Below, one piece after another: positions 52,061 to 60,947 of a stretch of 64,000 nt of DNA (positions are counted from its first letter, which is position 1; the number at the start of each line of letters is the position of its first letter). The notes under the pieces were generated by a model. That model was given only the letters and a program-made list of their open reading frames with translations, did not search any database and was not told the DNA's origin. Where the stretch lies: NCBI RefSeq assembly GCF_003387075.1, contig NZ_QUMQ01000001.1, forward strand, positions 8,122,001 to 8,186,000, read 5' to 3'. A program made the position numbers and the translations under genes. The stretch is from Asanoa ferruginea (GTDB lineage: Bacteria; Actinomycetota; Actinomycetes; Mycobacteriales; Micromonosporaceae).

Positions 52061-52358
52061 AAGCCGACCTTTCACCTCGAATGTCGCCGTCACACCAGTT
52101 ACTTTTGCCACCGGCGTATTCGGATCAAACATCTGATATGTGTCGGACCTCGGGAACCATCGACACCTGCCGCGTCATCAAACGTTCACACAGGTGAGTG
52201 GGCAATGCGCAATTCGATGATCAGTATGTGTAAAAGCGGGCACAGTTTGGGGCGGGCAATCCGGGGAAATCGACCGACTCTCAACAGCTTCTGAGGGCCA
52301 CGGCCCCGCTGGATGGCACAGGAGAACTTTTAGGGCACAGCGAATCGCGTCTGGGGGT
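52061..52358. promoter_or_regulatory. Divergent promoter region
   Basis: A 298-bp gap between the leftward Gfo/Idh/MocA gene and the rightward GpgS-like gene, less GC-rich than its surroundings. It must hold both promoters. I could not pick out a convincing operator. A short open stretch MRNSMISMCKSG near 52205 has no ribosome site and no recognisable product. Confidence 0.5.
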
Positions 52359-53390
52359 GTGCCTGTGTGGCACTCGCGAACAAGCGTTTCACCAGTGGTC
52401 GAGGCCTGGTCGACCTACCGCACCGGATCAGCGGGGCAATGGACGCCGCGCCAGCTCGTCGCCGCCAAGCGCGGCACGACGGTGAGCGTGGTCATTCCCG
52501 CCCGCAATGAGGAGGCGACGATCGGAGCGATCGTCGCCACGATCCGGCAGCAGCTCGTCGAACGCGTCCACCTGGTCGACGAGCTGATCGTGGTCGACTC
52601 GCGGTCGTCCGACGCGACCGCCCGGGTGGCGGCGGCGGCGGGCGCACATGTGGTCAGCCAGGACCAGATGACCCGCGGCCTGCCGCGGCTGGAAGGCAAG
52701 GGGGATGCCCTCTGGGCCGGTCTGGTGGCCGCCAGCGGCGACGTCGTGGCGTTCGTCGACGGCGACCTCGAAGATTTCGACGCCAGGTTCGTCACCGGGC
52801 TGGTCGGGCCACTGCTCACCGACCAGAGCGTCGGCTACGTCAAGGGCTTCTACCACCGTGGCCTGCACCACTCGGCCGGCGTGGTCGAGGCCGACGGCGG
52901 CGGCCGGGTGACCGAGCTGACGGCGCGGCCGCTGCTCAACCTCTTCTGGCCGGAACTGTCGGGCTTCGTCCAGCCGCTCGCCGGTGAATACGCCGGCCGC
53001 CGGACGCTCCTGGAGAAGCTCCCGTTCGTCTCGGGCTACGGGGTCGAGATCGCCATGCTGATCGACCTGCTCGAGCTGGTCGGCCTCGACGCCCTCGCCC
53101 AGGTCGACCTCGGCGAACGGCGCCACCGCCACCAGAGCACCGAGGCGCTCGGCCGGATGTCGGGGCAGATCCTGCACACGGTCTGGGTACGCCTCCAGCG
53201 CCAGGGCTGGGTCACCACCGACACACAGCCCTCGACGCTGCTCACCCAGTTCCGCCGCGGCGGCACCGACTCACTGCCCAACCTCGACCGCGAGATCGTC
53301 GTCACCGACGTCTCCGTCCAGGAGCGCCCGCCACTGCGCGACATGGCCGACCTGCAAACCCGGCGACGCCGCAGCCGGGTGGCGGCATGA
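52359..53390 (+). CDS. gpgS: Glucosyl-3-phosphoglycerate synthase-like glycosyltransferase (GT81/GT2)
   Basis: A 343-residue GT-A glycosyltransferase. The nucleotide-binding motif VSVVIPARNEEATIGAIV, LIVVDSRSSDATARVA, GKGDALWAGLVAASGDVVAFVDGDLEDF (metal DxD region) and the acceptor region LSGFVQPLAGEYAGRRTLLEKLPFVSGYGVEIAMLIDLL match actinobacterial GpgS, which makes glucosyl-3-phosphoglycerate for methylglucose polysaccharides. The GTG at 52359 follows GGGGGT; GTG 52365 is also possible. The GT4 gene 37 bp downstream may act with it. Confidence 0.88.
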   Translation: MPVWHSRTSVSPVVEAWSTYRTGSAGQWTPRQLVAAKRGTTVSVVIPARNEEATIGAIVATIRQQLVERVHLVDELIVVDSRSSDATARVAAAAGAHVVSQDQMTRGLPRLEGKGDALWAGLVAASGDVVAFVDGDLEDFDARFVTGLVGPLLTDQSVGYVKGFYHRGLHHSAGVVEADGGGRVTELTARPLLNLFWPELSGFVQPLAGEYAGRRTLLEKLPFVSGYGVEIAMLIDLLELVGLDALAQVDLGERRHRHQSTEALGRMSGQILHTVWVRLQRQGWVTTDTQPSTLLTQFRRGGTDSLPNLDREIVVTDVSVQERPPLRDMADLQTRRRRSRVAA

Positions 53391-53427
53391 CCAGACGACG
53401 CGCCATACGAATAGCCGGGGCACCGGC

Positions 53428-54573
53428 ATGACCTTCACGGTGCTGGTCAACGCCGGGCCCTGGTTGCCCGTGCCGCCGCAGGGCTACGGCGGCATCGAGA
53501 ACATCGTCGCGACGCTCGTGCCGGAGCTACGCCGGCTCGGCGTCACCGTGGTGCTCGCCTCGGTGGGCACCAGCACCGAACCCGTCGACGAACTGGTCGC
53601 GCCCTTCCCGGACGGCCAGTTCGGTTGGCTGCAACGCCCCTTCAACCAGGCCAGCGGCGTGGCCACGGCGCACCAGGCGGCCGTGGTCCGCACGGTGCGG
53701 CAACGCGACGACATCGACCTCGTGCACGACCACGTCGAAGCGATCGGCCTGGCCATGCTGGCCGCGATGGAGCCGAGCGCCACGCCGGTGCTGCACACGC
53801 TGCACTGGGACCTGGCCAAGCATCCGGAGCTCTACGGCGCCTTCGACGGCGGCGGCCGGATCAGCGTCAACGGCGTCAGCGCCGCTCAGCTGAGGAGGGC
53901 ACCGCGCGCACTTCGCGCGCACGCCATAGGCCACGTCTACCTCGCGACCCCGCTCGCGGTCGACGCCGAGACACGACCGATCGCCGACCGCGCCGAGCAC
54001 GTCGTCATGCTCGGCCGCATCACCCCCGGAAAAGGCCAGGATTTAGGTGTACGCCTCGCGCACGAAGCCGGTTTCGACCTCGTGCTGGCCGGCCCGGTCG
54101 GCCCCTACAAGCAGCCCGAAGACCTCGCCGCCGCGCTCCGCGACCCCGCCGCGTCGACCAACCCCGACGTTCGCTTCTGGCGCGAGAAGGTCGGCCCCTA
54201 CGTCGACGGCAACCGGGTCCGCTGGGTCGGCACACTGACCGGCGCGGCCCGCGACAACCTGGTCGCCGAGGCCCGCGCGATGCTCGCGCCGCTGCGCTGG
54301 GAGGAGCCGGGCGGCACGTTCGTCGTCGAGTCTCTTGCGCTCGGCACCCCGGTGGTCGCCACCGCCCGTGGCTGCCTGCCCGAACTGATAGAGCACGGCC
54401 GCACGGGCCTGCTCACCGATTCCGAAGACGAACTGGCCGACCTGGTGCTCGCAGCCGGCAAGCTCGACCCGGCCGAATGCCGGCACGAGGCGGCCCGCCG
54501 CTTCACGCCGGCGGCGATGGCGAAGCGCTACGTCGCGCTCTACGAGGAGGTGGCCGGTCGCCCGGTCGGGTGA
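53428..54573 (+). CDS. GT4-family glycosyltransferase
   Basis: A 381-residue GT-B glycosyltransferase. The N-terminal domain has PPQGYGGIENIVATLVPELRRLG, and IDLVHDHVEAIGLAML; the C-terminal domain has VVMLGRITPGKGQDLGVRLA, a metal-independent donor site and the E-x7-E motif in EEPGGTFVVESLALGTPVVAT. Donor and acceptor cannot be read from sequence. It follows the GpgS-like gene in the same direction, so it may extend the same glycoside or make a polysaccharide. Confidence 0.92.
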   Translation: MTFTVLVNAGPWLPVPPQGYGGIENIVATLVPELRRLGVTVVLASVGTSTEPVDELVAPFPDGQFGWLQRPFNQASGVATAHQAAVVRTVRQRDDIDLVHDHVEAIGLAMLAAMEPSATPVLHTLHWDLAKHPELYGAFDGGGRISVNGVSAAQLRRAPRALRAHAIGHVYLATPLAVDAETRPIADRAEHVVMLGRITPGKGQDLGVRLAHEAGFDLVLAGPVGPYKQPEDLAAALRDPAASTNPDVRFWREKVGPYVDGNRVRWVGTLTGAARDNLVAEARAMLAPLRWEEPGGTFVVESLALGTPVVATARGCLPELIEHGRTGLLTDSEDELADLVLAAGKLDPAECRHEAARRFTPAAMAKRYVALYEEVAGRPVG

Positions 54574-54659
54574 TCGAAAAGCCGATTCATTCACGGGCGA
54601 TCATTCGCGCGGATCAATACACTGGGTGAACACGGCTTAACGCAAAGTGGTGGTCCGCG

Positions 54660-55193
54660 ATGATGAACGACACCGTCTTCTACCACAGTGGTCCGATCCT
54701 GACCGGTCGCGTCGTGCGGCTAATGCCCGGGTACGCCCGCGAAATGAAGGTCGGCCAACCCGTCCTGGTGGCGGTTGTGACGGCGGCGACAGTGGGCCGG
54801 CTGATCGGCCGCGCCCTGCTGTCACTCCTCCAGGCCGGCACCCGAGCCGGCGCGCCAAGAAGGTTCAAGGACCTTCGCAAAGCACCGGAGTTCCTGGTCA
54901 CCCCGCTGCGCCTGCGCGACAGCGCGGGCCGGCTCTGCGAGGTCGAGATCCATGGCCACCTACCGCAGAGTGCCCTCGAACCCTCCGACCACATCCAGGT
55001 CACGGTCATCCGCCCGAAAGACCGCGCCACACCCCCCAAAGTGGAGCGCATCGTGAACATCACGACGGGCCAACTCCTGCGGCCGCGCATCCCGACCCTG
55101 TGGTCCCACATCGGCCCCGCCCTCCTCCTCCAGGCGACGCTTGGCCTCACCCTCCTCGGCGCCGTCTTCGCCGCCTGGACCGCAGCGCGCTAG
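54660..55193 (+). CDS. Hypothetical membrane-anchored protein
   Basis: A 177-residue protein with one probable N-terminal hydrophobic segment (QPVLVAVVTAATVGRLIG) and one C-terminal helix (IGPALLLQATLGLTLLGAVFAAW). Between them is a soluble beta-rich part (FLVTPLRLRDSAGRLCEVEIHGHL and HIQVTVIRPKDR), which resembles an OB- or NfeD-like barrel but is not assignable. The start may be ATG 54660 or 54663. Nothing in the neighbourhood explains its role. Confidence 0.7.
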   Translation: MMNDTVFYHSGPILTGRVVRLMPGYAREMKVGQPVLVAVVTAATVGRLIGRALLSLLQAGTRAGAPRRFKDLRKAPEFLVTPLRLRDSAGRLCEVEIHGHLPQSALEPSDHIQVTVIRPKDRATPPKVERIVNITTGQLLRPRIPTLWSHIGPALLLQATLGLTLLGAVFAAWTAAR

Positions 55194-55204
55194 GCACTTA
55201 AGAC

Positions 55205-55800
55205 GGTCGGCCGGCACCCAGAGGCCTGCGGCCGGACCCGCCTGGCAGAGCCTGCCGTCCCCGGTCGTCAAACGACCCCGTCCAGGAGCGGGCGACCGGG
55301 TGGACTCCCGGCGGGTCCCGCTGTCGCTGGGCGCCAAACCCGACGCAGTCGAGAGCGCGCGACCGGGTTGGCCCGGCGGAGCCTGGCGTCGCTGGCCGTC
55401 GAACCCGACCCCGCCGGGAGCAGGCGGGCCGATCGCCGCCCAGCGGCTTCCGCCGACTAGTCGGCAAACCCGACCCCGCCAGGAGCAAGCGGGCCAATCG
55501 CCGCCCAGCGGCTCCCGCCGACTAGTCGGCAAACCCGACCCCGCCAGGAGCAAGCGGGCCAATCGCCGCCCAGCGGCTCCCGCCGACTAGTCGGCAAACC
55601 CGACCCCGCCAGGAGCAGGCGAGCCGATCGCCGCCCAGCGGCTCCCGCCGACTAGTCGGCAAACCCGACCCCGCCAGGAGCAGGCGAGCCGATCGCCGCC
55701 CAGCGGCTCCCGCCGACTAGTCGGCAAACCCGACCCCGCCAGGAGCAGGCGAGCCGATCGCCGCCCAGCGGCTCCCGCCGACTAGTCGGCGAACCTGGTG
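55205..55800. repeat. 65-bp tandem array with a 14-bp palindrome in the younger units
   Basis: A CAAAC or CGAAC marker occurs at 55269, 55335, 55400, 55465, 55530, 55595, 55660, 55725 and 55790, a 65-66 bp period. The last six units share the palindrome GCCGACTAGTCGGC (centres near 55459, 55524, 55589, 55654, 55719 and 55784) and are nearly identical; the first three are diverged and lack it. The period is not a multiple of three and no frame makes sense, so it is non-coding. It separates the hypothetical membrane gene from the PadR gene. Confidence 0.92.
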
Positions 55801-55941
55801 CGTCGCGTCGGCGCTGGCTGGTGATTCATACATCGCCAAGCGCGGATTGTGACCGTCTCGCGACGCGGCCCTTGCGCTGCTGGCCAAGGACTATGTAGAT
55901 TTCCAACATGTGTCGGGTGCCGAGAGTCGGGTCGGTCGATC

Positions 55942-56268
55942 ATGACCGGTGACGTGCGCGTGACAGCAGGGGTGGCCAAAGTGCTGGCCGCGTTTCTTCA
56001 CGACCCCGCGAGCGACCGCTACGGCCTCGATCTCATGAACGCGACCGGCATGCCCAGCGGCACCCTCTACCCGATCCTCGCCCGGCTGAGGCAGGCCGGT
56101 TGGGTGCGGGCGGAATGGGAGATCCTCGACCCCGAGGCGGCACGGCCGCCGCGCCGCTACTACCGGCTCACCGCCCACGGGGTGGCCGCCGCTCGGCAGG
56201 GCGTCGCACAGCTCTACCAGCAGCTCGGCCCCGCGGTCCGCCCCAGCACGAAGCCGAGGCCGGCATGA
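55942..56268 (+). CDS. PadR-family transcriptional regulator
   Basis: A 108-residue PadR regulator with one winged-helix domain: VTAGVAKVLAAFLHDPASDRYGLDLMNATGMPSGTLYPILARLRQAGWVRAEWE, then PRRYYRLTAHGVAAAR. The gene overlaps the following membrane-protein gene by 4 bp, the standard actinobacterial arrangement of a PadR regulator with its membrane partner. No strong ribosome site precedes ATG 55942. CTATGTAGATTTCCAACATGT (55888 onwards) lies about 50 bp upstream and may contain promoter and operator. Confidence 0.92.
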   Translation: MTGDVRVTAGVAKVLAAFLHDPASDRYGLDLMNATGMPSGTLYPILARLRQAGWVRAEWEILDPEAARPPRRYYRLTAHGVAAARQGVAQLYQQLGPAVRPSTKPRPA

Positions 56269-56999
56269 GCGCGCGAGTGCACCGACGAACCCACGGTCTC
56301 GTCGGCATCCTTCAGCGAGCGGCGGTCCGGCGGTGGCCGGCCCACCTTCGCGACGAGCAGAGTCGCGAGTGGACCGCCGAGCTCGAAACGCTCCGCGGCC
56401 AGCATCGAGGCGGGATCCGGCGGCTGAGGTTCGTGCTGAGTCTCGCCCTCGGGCCGGCACCATGGACGAGACCGGCCGGCGTGACCGTCGCCGTGCGGTT
56501 GCTCTACCTGCTGGCGGCCGTGCAGGTGGTCGGCCTGGTGGTGCAGCTGAGCCAGGCCGGCACCATCGTCGACGCCACCGCCGCCGCCTACTGGGGCACC
56601 GGCGATGAAGAGAGCGTCAGCATCATCGTCACCACGACGGTGGGGGCCGTCCTGGCCGGGCTGTTCACGATCGCCTACCTCGTGCTCGCGGTCCTCAACG
56701 GCCGGGGCAACGTCAAGGCCCGCGCAGCCATCAGGGCCCTCGGTGGCATCGGCGTGTGCTGCGGAGCCTTCACCCTGGTCGACAGCGGCTTCCGCGCCGG
56801 GCTGATCGTCTGGGGTGAGACTCCCGAGGGGACCGATGCCCTCACGGTGCAGCGGCACGTGACCGCCGCGCTGCCTTCCTGGTATGTCCCGAGCGTCGCG
56901 ATCCTCGGCCTCATCGGGCTGCTCACGGTGGTTTCGGTGATCATCCTGCTGGCGCTGCCGCCGTCGAATGAGTTCTTTCGCGCGGCGACCGCCGGATGA
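56265..56999 (+). CDS. PadR-coupled membrane protein
   Basis: A 244-residue protein. Residues 15-65 contain WPAHLRDEQSREWTAELETL...RRLRFVLSLALG, the cytoplasmic segment found in membrane proteins encoded beside PadR regulators. Four hydrophobic helices follow (LLYLLAAVQVVGLVVQL, VLAGLFTIAYLVLAVL, GGIGVCCGAFTLVDSGF and SVAILGLIGLLTVVSVIILLAL). The function is unknown; partners of this type may be part of envelope stress or efflux responses. Confidence 0.82.
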   Translation: MSARVHRRTHGLVGILQRAAVRRWPAHLRDEQSREWTAELETLRGQHRGGIRRLRFVLSLALGPAPWTRPAGVTVAVRLLYLLAAVQVVGLVVQLSQAGTIVDATAAAYWGTGDEESVSIIVTTTVGAVLAGLFTIAYLVLAVLNGRGNVKARAAIRALGGIGVCCGAFTLVDSGFRAGLIVWGETPEGTDALTVQRHVTAALPSWYVPSVAILGLIGLLTVVSVIILLALPPSNEFFRAATAG

Positions 57000-57012
57000 C
57001 TGGGGCGAAAAG

Positions 57013-58491
57013 CTACGGCGACGGCCACTCGTGGACCGGCTGGTTGCTGTGCATCAGGGGCACGTAGCGGCGGACCACCTCGCGCAGCGCCTCGCGGCGG
57101 TCGAGGTTTCCTTCGACCTCCAGGTGGTGCAGGGTGTCGACCTGCCAGCTCGCGCCGTTGCGGCCGAGTAGGCAGCGTTGCTCGATGATGCCCAGCAGGC
57201 GGTCGCGTTCGGCCGGCTCGACGCCCCAGCGGTCAAGGCCCGTCGATGCCAGCGGGAGCAGGCGGCGGAGCACGAGCTCGGTCACCGGGAGGTAGCCCAG
57301 GCCCGGCCAGAAGACCTGGGCGCCGATGCCGTTGCGGGCGCAGTTGTGGAAGTTTTCCTCAGCCGCGCTGAACGACATCTGGGACCACAGCGGACGGTCT
57401 GACTCGGCCAGGGTGCGGACGACGCCGAAGTAGAAGGCGGCGTTGGCGATCGTGTCGACGACCGTCGGGCCGGCGGGCAGCACCCGGTTTTCCACCCGCA
57501 GGTGGGGGCGGTTGCGGACCACGTCGTAGATCGGGCGGTTCCAGCGATAGATGGTGCCGTTGTGCAGACGCAGCTCGGCCAGGCTCGGCGTGTCGCCGTT
57601 GGCCAGGGTCTCCGCCGGATCGGCCGGGTCGCAGATCGGGAGCAGCGCCGGGAAATAGCGCACGTTCTCCTCGAACAGGTCGAACACCGACGTGATCCAG
57701 CGTTCGCCGAACCAGACCCGCGGGCGTACACCTTGAGCTTTGATCTCTTCCGATCTGGTGTCCGTGGCCTGCTCGAACAGCGGGATGCGGGTTTCCCGCC
57801 ACAGCTCGCGGCCATAGAGGAAGGGCGAGTTGGCGCCCAGCGCGACCTGGACGCCGGCGATCGTCTGCGCGGCGTTCCAGTAGGAGGCGAACTGCGTGGG
57901 GCTGACCTGGAGGTGGAACTGGGTGCTCGTGCACGCGGCCTCGGGCGCCACCGTGTCGGCGGTCGTGTTGAGGCGCTCGACGCCGTCGATGCGGATGGTC
58001 AGGTCTTCGCCGCGGGCCGTGAAGATCTGCTCGTTGATCAACGCGTAGCGCGGGTTGGCCGACAGCGACTCGACGGTCAGGTGGCTCTGCCGCAGCGTGG
58101 GGAGGATGCCGATCATGACCATGTGGGCGCCGACCGCGCGGGCCTTGTCTTCGGCGGCGTTGAGGCTCGCCCGGATGTCACTCTCGAACTCGGCGGAGCC
58201 CCGATCGCCGATCCGGCGGGGCGCGACGTTGATCTCCACGTTGAACTGGCCCAGCTCGGTCTGGAAGGCCGGGTCAGCGACGGCGGCGAGCACGTCGGCG
58301 TTGCGCATCGCCGGGTCGGCCGAGTCGTCGATCAGGTTGAGCTCGATCTCCATGCCGGTCAAGGGCCGCTCGAAGTCGAAGCGTGACTCGCGCAGCATCT
58401 CCGCGAACACGTCGAGGCACCGGCGCACCTTCTGCCGGTAGCGCGCCCGGTCTTCGCGGGTGAACTCCCGCTGGTCGACCTCTTCGCCCAT
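57013..58491 (-). CDS. GCS2-type glutamate-cysteine ligase-like protein
   Basis: A 492-residue carboxylate-amine ligase of the GCS2 family. The nucleotide/glutamate site [28 protein letters not shown] and the late [26 protein letters not shown] are conserved. Family members ligate glutamate to an amine or cysteine using ATP; in actinobacteria the product is often unproven because mycothiol replaces glutathione. I start at ATG 58491 ([10 protein letters not shown]); a longer frame to 58533 is less likely. It converges with the PadR pair. Confidence 0.88.
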   Translation of the reverse strand: MGEEVDQREFTREDRARYRQKVRRCLDVFAEMLRESRFDFERPLTGMEIELNLIDDSADPAMRNADVLAAVADPAFQTELGQFNVEINVAPRRIGDRGSAEFESDIRASLNAAEDKARAVGAHMVMIGILPTLRQSHLTVESLSANPRYALINEQIFTARGEDLTIRIDGVERLNTTADTVAPEAACTSTQFHLQVSPTQFASYWNAAQTIAGVQVALGANSPFLYGRELWRETRIPLFEQATDTRSEEIKAQGVRPRVWFGERWITSVFDLFEENVRYFPALLPICDPADPAETLANGDTPSLAELRLHNGTIYRWNRPIYDVVRNRPHLRVENRVLPAGPTVVDTIANAAFYFGVVRTLAESDRPLWSQMSFSAAEENFHNCARNGIGAQVFWPGLGYLPVTELVLRRLLPLASTGLDRWGVEPAERDRLLGIIEQRCLLGRNGASWQVDTLHHLEVEGNLDRREALREVVRRYVPLMHSNQPVHEWPSP

Positions 58492-58649
58492 CAGACACCG
58501 CCCGTCGGAGAGGGATCCACCCGATGTACCCACAAAGCTCCCACGACACGCGGCCCGCCGGAAGGGTTACGGCGCGTTGTCCTTCAGCTACGGAACCACA
58601 GACGGGGGTACGGCCGGCCCGTGCGCCCCGATATGGCAGCGTTGACCGG

Positions 58650-60284
58650 GTGTCTCTGCTCCCCGCCCTGACCGGCGCCTTCGGCGACGAACCCGAGGCC
58701 GTCCGCGTCGGTGACCACGCGCTCTCGTTCGCCGACCTGGCCGCGGCCGGCGGTGCCGTGGCCCGGCGGATCCAGGGCGCCAAGGCGGCGGCCGTCCTCG
58801 CCACGTCCACGGTGGAGACCGTCGCCGCCGTCCTGGGTGGGCTGGCGGCAGGCGTTCCGATCGTGCCGGTCCCACCCGACGCGGGGGTCGCTGAGCGCGA
58901 CCACATCCTCCGCGACTCCGGCGCCGACGTGCTGCTCACCGCGACGACCGATACGACGTGGCGGACCGGCCACGCCACGCGGACCGGGCCGACCGCCGCG
59001 ACCGCGCCGAGAGGCGCGACCGGGCCGAGAGGCGCGACCGGGCCGAGAGGCGCGACCGGGCCGACCGGAACGACCGGGCCGACCGGCACGACCGGCACGA
59101 CCGGGCCGACCGGCACGACCGGCACGACCGGGCCGACCGGCACGACCGGCACGACCGGCACGACCGGCACGACCGGCACGACCGGCACGACCGGCACGAC
59201 CCTGCCGACCGGCGTCGAGCTTGTCCCCATCGACATCTCCGAGAAAGCACCCTGGGCTGAGGCCGCGCAGACCGAGACACCGGCGCTCGTCCTCTACACG
59301 AGCGGCACCACCGGCAAGCCCAAGGGCGTCCCGATGACCCGGGACGCGATCGCCGCCTGCCTGGACGGCCTCGCCGCCGCCTGGGACTGGACCGCCGACG
59401 ACCGCCTGGTGCACGCGCTGCCGCTCTACCACGTACACGGACTGGTCCTAGGGGTGCTCGGAGCCCTGCGCACCGGCAGCCGCCTCCACCACACCGGTCG
59501 CCCACTCCCCGACCTCCTGGCGCAGGCTTGCGGCACCCTCTATTTCGCCGTCCCCACCATCTGGCACCGGGTAGCGGCAGCGCCGGAGGCCGCCCGCCAA
59601 CTCAGAACCGCCCGCCTGCTCGTCTCCGGCAGCGCCGCTCTGCCCGCCGGCGTCTTCGCCGCCATCGAAGAGCTGACCGGGCAGGCCCCGGTCGAGCGCT
59701 ACGGCATGACCGAAACCCTGATCACCGTCGCGACGCGGGCCGACGGCCACCGCCAGCCGGGCGCCGTCGGCGTCCCGATCAAGGGCGTGGAAACCCGCCT
59801 GGTCGATGACCACGGCGAGCCCGGAAAACACGACGGCACGACGCCGGGCGCCCTGGAGATCCGCGGTGCCACGGTGTTCGAGGGCTATCTAGGTCGCCCC
59901 GACGCGACCGCGGCCAGCTTCACCGCGGACGGCTGGTTCCGCACCGGCGACGTGGCCACCATCGACGGCGACGGCGTGCACCGGATCGTCGGCCGGGCCT
60001 CGACCGACCTGATCAAGACGGGCGGCTACCGGGTGGGCGCCGGCGAGATCGAGGATGCCCTGCTCACCCACCCGGGCGTCAAAGAGGCCGCGGTGGTCGG
60101 CCGCCCGGACGACGACCTGGGCCAGCGGATCGTCGCCTACGTGGTGGCCGACGGAGCCGACCAGGACGCCCTGATCCGGCACGTGGCAACGACCCTGTCC
60201 GCACACAAGCGACCCCGCGAGGTCGTCTTCGTCGCCGAACTCCCCCGCAACGCCCTGGGCAAGGTGCAGAAACACCGCCTATAA
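58650..60284 (+). CDS. Acyl-CoA synthetase (MatB-like) with an inserted collagen-like tract
   Basis: A 544-residue ANL-superfamily ligase. The phosphate loop [12 protein letters not shown] (about 213-223), the core YGMTETL, the hinge [32 protein letters not shown] and the C-terminal [13 protein letters not shown] (catalytic lysine) are intact. Residues 106-184 are an insertion of G-x-y triplets (GPT, GTT, GAT, GPR) between the N-terminal subdomain and the phosphate loop. The closest remembered type is malonyl-CoA synthetase-like acyl-CoA ligase. GTG 58650 is chosen by frame and homology start; its 3' end overlaps kdpE by 6 bp, convergent. Confidence 0.88.
   Translation: MSLLPALTGAFGDEPEAVRVGDHALSFADLAAAGGAVARRIQGAKAAAVLATSTVETVAAVLGGLAAGVPIVPVPPDAGVAERDHILRDSGADVLLTATTDTTWRTGHATRTGPTAATAPRGATGPRGATGPRGATGPTGTTGPTGTTGTTGPTGTTGTTGPTGTTGTTGTTGTTGTTGTTGTTLPTGVELVPIDISEKAPWAEAAQTETPALVLYTSGTTGKPKGVPMTRDAIAACLDGLAAAWDWTADDRLVHALPLYHVHGLVLGVLGALRTGSRLHHTGRPLPDLLAQACGTLYFAVPTIWHRVAAAPEAARQLRTARLLVSGSAALPAGVFAAIEELTGQAPVERYGMTETLITVATRADGHRQPGAVGVPIKGVETRLVDDHGEPGKHDGTTPGALEIRGATVFEGYLGRPDATAASFTADGWFRTGDVATIDGDGVHRIVGRASTDLIKTGGYRVGAGEIEDALLTHPGVKEAAVVGRPDDDLGQRIVAYVVADGADQDALIRHVATTLSAHKRPREVVFVAELPRNALGKVQKHRL
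58965..59201 (+). repeat. 9-bp coding repeat encoding collagen-like G-x-y triplets
   Basis: The tract is built from GGCACGACC and variants (GGCCGACC, GGCGCGACC) in a continuous 3n phase inside the acyl-CoA synthetase gene. It encodes about 25 consecutive G-x-y triplets, mostly GTT and GPT. The last dozen copies are exact GGCACGACC repeats, which suggests slippage growth toward the 3' side. Confidence 0.92.
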
Positions 60285-60947
60285 CACCAGCCGATAGCCG
60301 ACCCCCGGCTCGGTCAGCAGATGCTGCGGCCGCGACGGCACGTATTCCAGCTTGTGCCGGAGCTGCGTCACGTACTGCCGGAGGTAGTTCGTCGATCCTT
60401 CATACGACGGCCCCCACACCTCCCGCAGCAACTGGCGGTGGCTGACCAGCCGCCCCTCGTGCCGGACCAGGATCTCCAGCAGGTGCCACTCGGTCGGCGT
60501 GAGCCGGACCGACGGATCGCCACCGCGCAGGGTGCGGTCGGCGACGTCCACGACGTAGCGGCCGATCCGCACCGAAGGCACCCCCGACGTGGGAAGCCGG
60601 CGCCGCGCGACCGCCCGCAGGCGGGCCAGCAACTCCTCGACCAGGAACGGCTTCGTCAGATAGTCGTCGGCTCCCGCGTCGAGGGCCGCGACCGCGCCGC
60701 CGCTGCGGCCGGTCAGCACCACCACCGGCACGGCGGTCCAGGAACGCAGGCCGCGGATCACCTCGAGACCGTCCATGTCCGGCAGGCCGAGATCAAGGAC
60801 CACAAGGTCGGGGCGCGCCCGCAACGCCAGCCGCAACGCGCCGGCACCGTCGCTGGCGAAATCGACGGCGTAGCCGCGTACGCGAAGGTTGATCTGAAGT
60901 GTCCGCACGATCTGCGGGTCGTCGTCGACGACGAGCACCCGCATCAT
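60279..60947 (-). CDS. kdpE: Response regulator KdpE
   Basis: A 222-residue OmpR-type regulator for potassium-transport genes. The receiver has the acidic pair VVDDDPQ, phospho-acceptor aspartate in [13 protein letters not shown] and lysine in DDYLTKPF. The winged-helix domain follows ([34 protein letters not shown], then [13 protein letters not shown]). The ATGA overlap with kdpD shows translational coupling. It presumably activates the kdp operon, of which kdpC is the last gene visible here. Confidence 0.95.
   Translation of the reverse strand: MMRVLVVDDDPQIVRTLQINLRVRGYAVDFASDGAGALRLALRARPDLVVLDLGLPDMDGLEVIRGLRSWTAVPVVVLTGRSGGAVAALDAGADDYLTKPFLVEELLARLRAVARRRLPTSGVPSVRIGRYVVDVADRTLRGGDPSVRLTPTEWHLLEILVRHEGRLVSHRQLLREVWGPSYEGSTNYLRQYVTQLRHKLEYVPSRPQHLLTEPGVGYRLVL

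Noticed and set aside
52205-52294. Short frame MRNSMISMCKSG
   Set aside because: It lies in the divergent promoter gap, has no ribosome site, and shows no similarity I recognise.
55205-55800. CRISPR array
   Set aside because: The whole 65-bp unit is conserved, with no variable spacers, and there are no cas genes.
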